From: Pseudomonadota bacterium
GTDB lineage: Bacteria; Pseudomonadota; Gammaproteobacteria; Burkholderiales; Rhodocyclaceae
DNA: 36,504 bases
Reading direction: 5' to 3'
Assembly: GCA_018241695.1 (NCBI GenBank)
Contig: JAFEDH010000016.1
Location: forward strand, 1-36,504
The translations under genes and the position numbers were made by a program. Below, in pieces: positions 34,653 through 36,504 of the stretch (its first letter is position 1; every line of letters begins with the position of its first letter). The notes under the pieces are model-generated. The model had not been told where the DNA came from and did no database searches. It was given only the letters and a program-made list of their open reading frames with translations.

Positions 34653-35587
34653 CCCGTCCGTGCCTCGCCGTCACGAGCGGCGAGCCGGCCGGCATCGGTC
34701 CTGATATCTGCCTGGCGCTCGCGGACGCCGGAGGCGCCACTGATGTGGTGGTGCTGGGTGACCGCCGCCTGATCGAGGATCGTGCCCGGCAGCTGGGGAA
34801 ACCCTGCACCGGGCTGCGGATACTCGATATCCCGCTGAGGGTGCCCTGCATTCCGGGCCGGCTCGATGCGGCCAACGCACCCTATGTGATCGATCTGCTT
34901 GACCGCGCCCTCGCGGGCTGCCATTCCGGCGAGTTTGCCGGAATGGTCACGGCCCCGGTACACAAGGGCGTGATCAATGATGCCGGGATTCCATTCACCG
35001 GACATACCGAATACCTGGCCGAAAAAACCGGTACCCCCAGGGTGGTCATGATGCTTGCGGGGGGCGGATTGCGGGTGGCGCTGGCCACCACCCATCTGCC
35101 GTTGAAAGATGTGCCCGCCGCCATTCAGACTGATGAACTCAGGCAGGTGGTGAGGATTGTGGCGCGCGATCTGCGCGAGAAGTTCGGCATTCCCCGGCCG
35201 CGCATCCTGGTGGCTGGTCTCAATCCCCATGCCGGGGAGGGTGGATATCTGGGACGCGAGGAGATCGAGGTGATCGCCCCGGCGCTCGATGCCCTGCGCG
35301 CGGAAGGCATCGATGTGATCGGCCCGCTGCCCGCCGATACCCTGTTTACCCGCAACGTGCTCCAGGGCAGTGATGCGCAACTGGCGATGTATCACGATCA
35401 GGGGCTGGCAGTGCTGAAGTACGCCGCTTTTGAAGAAGGGGTGAATATCACGCTGGGCCTGCCGATACTGCGTACCTCGGTGGATCATGGCACGGCGCTG
35501 GATCTCGCCGGCACAGGACGCGCGGATCCCGGCAGCCTGCACGCTGCCGTGAAGCTGGCAGCCACCATCGCCATGCACCCTGCCTAG
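34649..35587 (+). CDS. pdxA: 4-hydroxythreonine-4-phosphate dehydrogenase
   Basis: A 312-residue cytosolic enzyme of the DXP-dependent vitamin B6 pathway. TSGEPAGIGPDI near the start, MVTAPVHKGVIND, GHTEYLAEKTG, VAGLNPHAGEGGYLGREE and YHDQGLAVLKY are PdxA signatures, including metal-binding His residues. The start is a GTG overlapping the surA stop by 4 bases (GTGA) with GGAGG at 34640-34644. The lptD-surA-pdxA-rsmA order is classic in gamma- and betaproteobacteria. Confidence 0.96.
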   Translation: MTRPCLAVTSGEPAGIGPDICLALADAGGATDVVVLGDRRLIEDRARQLGKPCTGLRILDIPLRVPCIPGRLDAANAPYVIDLLDRALAGCHSGEFAGMVTAPVHKGVINDAGIPFTGHTEYLAEKTGTPRVVMMLAGGGLRVALATTHLPLKDVPAAIQTDELRQVVRIVARDLREKFGIPRPRILVAGLNPHAGEGGYLGREEIEVIAPALDALRAEGIDVIGPLPADTLFTRNVLQGSDAQLAMYHDQGLAVLKYAAFEEGVNITLGLPILRTSVDHGTALDLAGTGRADPGSLHAAVKLAATIAMHPA

Positions 35588-35611
35588 CGGCGGCGTGTCG
35601 GCCACCCCCTG

Positions 35612-36385
35612 ATGAAACACATTCCGCGCAAGCGCTTCGGCCAGAATTTCCTCAATTCCCAGGGGGTCATCAACGATATCCTGAACGCCATCTGCCCGCG
35701 GCCCGACGATGCCCTGGTCGAAATCGGCCCCGGGCTGGCGGCACTCACCGCACCGTTGCTGCAAATCGTGCGGCATCTGCATGTAGTGGAAATCGACCGC
35801 GATCTCATTGCCCGCCTGCGCCAGCAATTTTCATCCGCGGCACTGACGATTCACGAAGGAGATGCGCTCGAATTCGATTTTTCCGCACTGGGGAATGACC
35901 TGCGGATCGTCGGCAATCTCCCCTACAACATTTCCACGCCACTGTTGTTTCACCTGGCGCAATACGCCGGCCTGGTCCGCGACATGCACTTCATGCTGCA
36001 AAAGGAAGTGGTCGACCGCATGGTGGCCGGGCCGGGCGGCCGTGAGTTCGGCCGCCTCTCGGTCATGCTGCAATATCGCTTCCACGTTGAATCCCTGTTC
36101 ATCGTTCCCCCCGATGCATTCACTCCCGCACCCAAGGTCGATTCCGCAATCGTCAGGCTGATCCCGAAAACCGCGGTGGAAATGGCCCCCTGCGATCCGG
36201 ACCTGCTGGCGCAGGTGGTCACCACGGCCTTTTCCCAGCGCCGCAAGATGCTGCGTAACACGCTCAGGGATCTCATGCCGGCGGGAGCCCTGGAGGCACT
36301 CAATATCGATCCGACCGTCCGGGCCGAAGAACTCGAAATAGCGGATTTCGTTCGCATCGCCAACACGCTCGCCCAAAAGGAATGA
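35612..36385 (+). CDS. rsmA: 16S rRNA dimethyladenosine transferase (KsgA)
   Basis: A 257-residue SAM-dependent enzyme dimethylating A1518 and A1519 in helix 45 of 16S rRNA. RKRFGQNFLNSQGVINDI, the SAM motif VEIGPGLAALTAPLL, GDALEFDF and the catalytic NLPYNISTPLLFHL are present, followed by MLQKEVVDRM and FSQRRKMLRNTL. It starts 24 bases after pdxA and is the last gene of the rightward unit. Confidence 0.97.
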   Translation: MKHIPRKRFGQNFLNSQGVINDILNAICPRPDDALVEIGPGLAALTAPLLQIVRHLHVVEIDRDLIARLRQQFSSAALTIHEGDALEFDFSALGNDLRIVGNLPYNISTPLLFHLAQYAGLVRDMHFMLQKEVVDRMVAGPGGREFGRLSVMLQYRFHVESLFIVPPDAFTPAPKVDSAIVRLIPKTAVEMAPCDPDLLAQVVTTAFSQRRKMLRNTLRDLMPAGALEALNIDPTVRAEELEIADFVRIANTLAQKE

Positions 36386-36450
36386 AAGATAAAAATGAAA
36401 GGAGCCAGGCCGAAGTGCGGGATTGCATCCGTAGCGGGCATGGCCCATCG

Positions 36451-36472
36451 GCCCGGAAGCCCTTCCTCGGGC
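36451..36472 (+). terminator. Hairpin after rsmA, possible terminator
   Basis: GCCC-GGAAG, a CC loop, then CTTCC-(TC)-GGGC forms a strong stem with a two-base bulge, 66 bases after the rsmA stop. No U-run follows; instead a TATAAT begins at 36476. Rho-independent termination is therefore only possible. Confidence 0.35.
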
Positions 36473-36475
36473 TGA

Positions 36476-36481
36476 TATAAT
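36476..36481 (+). promoter_or_regulatory. Consensus -10 hexamer near the right edge
   Basis: TATAAT, a perfect -10 match and the only one noted in an intergenic stretch here, lies 23 bases from the window end. The -35 position (about 36453-36458) does not match TTGACA. It may drive a gene or RNA beginning beyond base 36504. Confidence 0.45.
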
Positions 36482-36504
36482 CCGCCCCACAAAATCAGGG
36501 CCGA

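Noticed and set aside
36395..36475. A 26-residue open frame after rsmA
   Set aside because: Very short, with no ribosome binding site ahead of its ATG and no recognisable leader-peptide features; chance is the simpler reading.
1..36504. Search by eye for CRISPR arrays, tRNA or rRNA genes, insertion sequences and integrase/transposase motifs
   Set aside because: No spaced direct repeats, cloverleaf sequences, terminal inverted repeats or DDE/tyrosine recombinase motifs were recognised.

Overview
The window is a dense, GC-rich (roughly 60-65% by eye) bacterial chromosome segment of core housekeeping genes. Protein types and gene order point to a Gram-negative betaproteobacterium, possibly Rhodocyclales or Nitrosomonadales: lptD-surA-pdxA-rsmA facing amgK-murU, dusB-fis-purH-purD, ubiH-pepP, and argH facing an AlgZ/AlgR pair followed by hemCDXY. 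No rRNA, tRNA, insertion sequence, prophage or CRISPR array was found. No gap between genes exceeds about 160 bases.

Layout. 1-1807 (minus): an Atm1-type ABC exporter that runs off the left edge. 1934-3277 (plus): a YciA-like acyl-CoA thioesterase and a zinc-type CDF efflux protein. 3395-7300 (minus, one likely transcription unit read right to left): argH, a serine/threonine kinase fused to a cyclic-nucleotide-binding domain, a small NTF2-like protein and rsuA. 7335-10463 (plus): a LytS/AlgZ-type histidine kinase, a LytTR response regulator and an MscS-type channel with a C-terminal cyclic-nucleotide-binding domain. 10492-13260 (minus): ppc. 13342-19404 (plus): hemC, hemD, hemX, hemY and a B12-binding radical SAM protein. 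19382-26183 (minus): a compact operon dusB-fis-purH-purD-diguanylate cyclase-hemF. 26338-30632 (minus): amgK, murU, pepP, ubiH. 30774-36385 (plus): lptD, surA, pdxA, rsmA.

How the genes work together. hemC, hemD, hemX, hemY and hemF cover much of the tetrapyrrole route. lptD and surA serve outer-membrane assembly. amgK and murU recycle cell-wall sugars to UDP-MurNAc. purH and purD make purines. argH makes arginine and ppc makes oxaloacetate. Among these sit several signalling proteins: two with cyclic-nucleotide-binding domains that keep the Glu/Arg binding cassette, one diguanylate cyclase with an intact GGDEF and inhibitory site, and one LytTR two-component system.

The observations most worth following are a perfectly palindromic, apparently bidirectional extended -10 promoter between amgK and lptD; the two cNMP-domain fusions flanking argH/AlgZR; a radical SAM protein with a CX4CX2C cluster motif beside the haem genes; a diguanylate cyclase inside a purine/haem operon; and paired hairpins just ahead of the fis ribosome binding site. 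I saw no clear defence or mobile system. The novelty here is mainly in fusions and gene context. Family assignments come from reading motifs, not from database searches.
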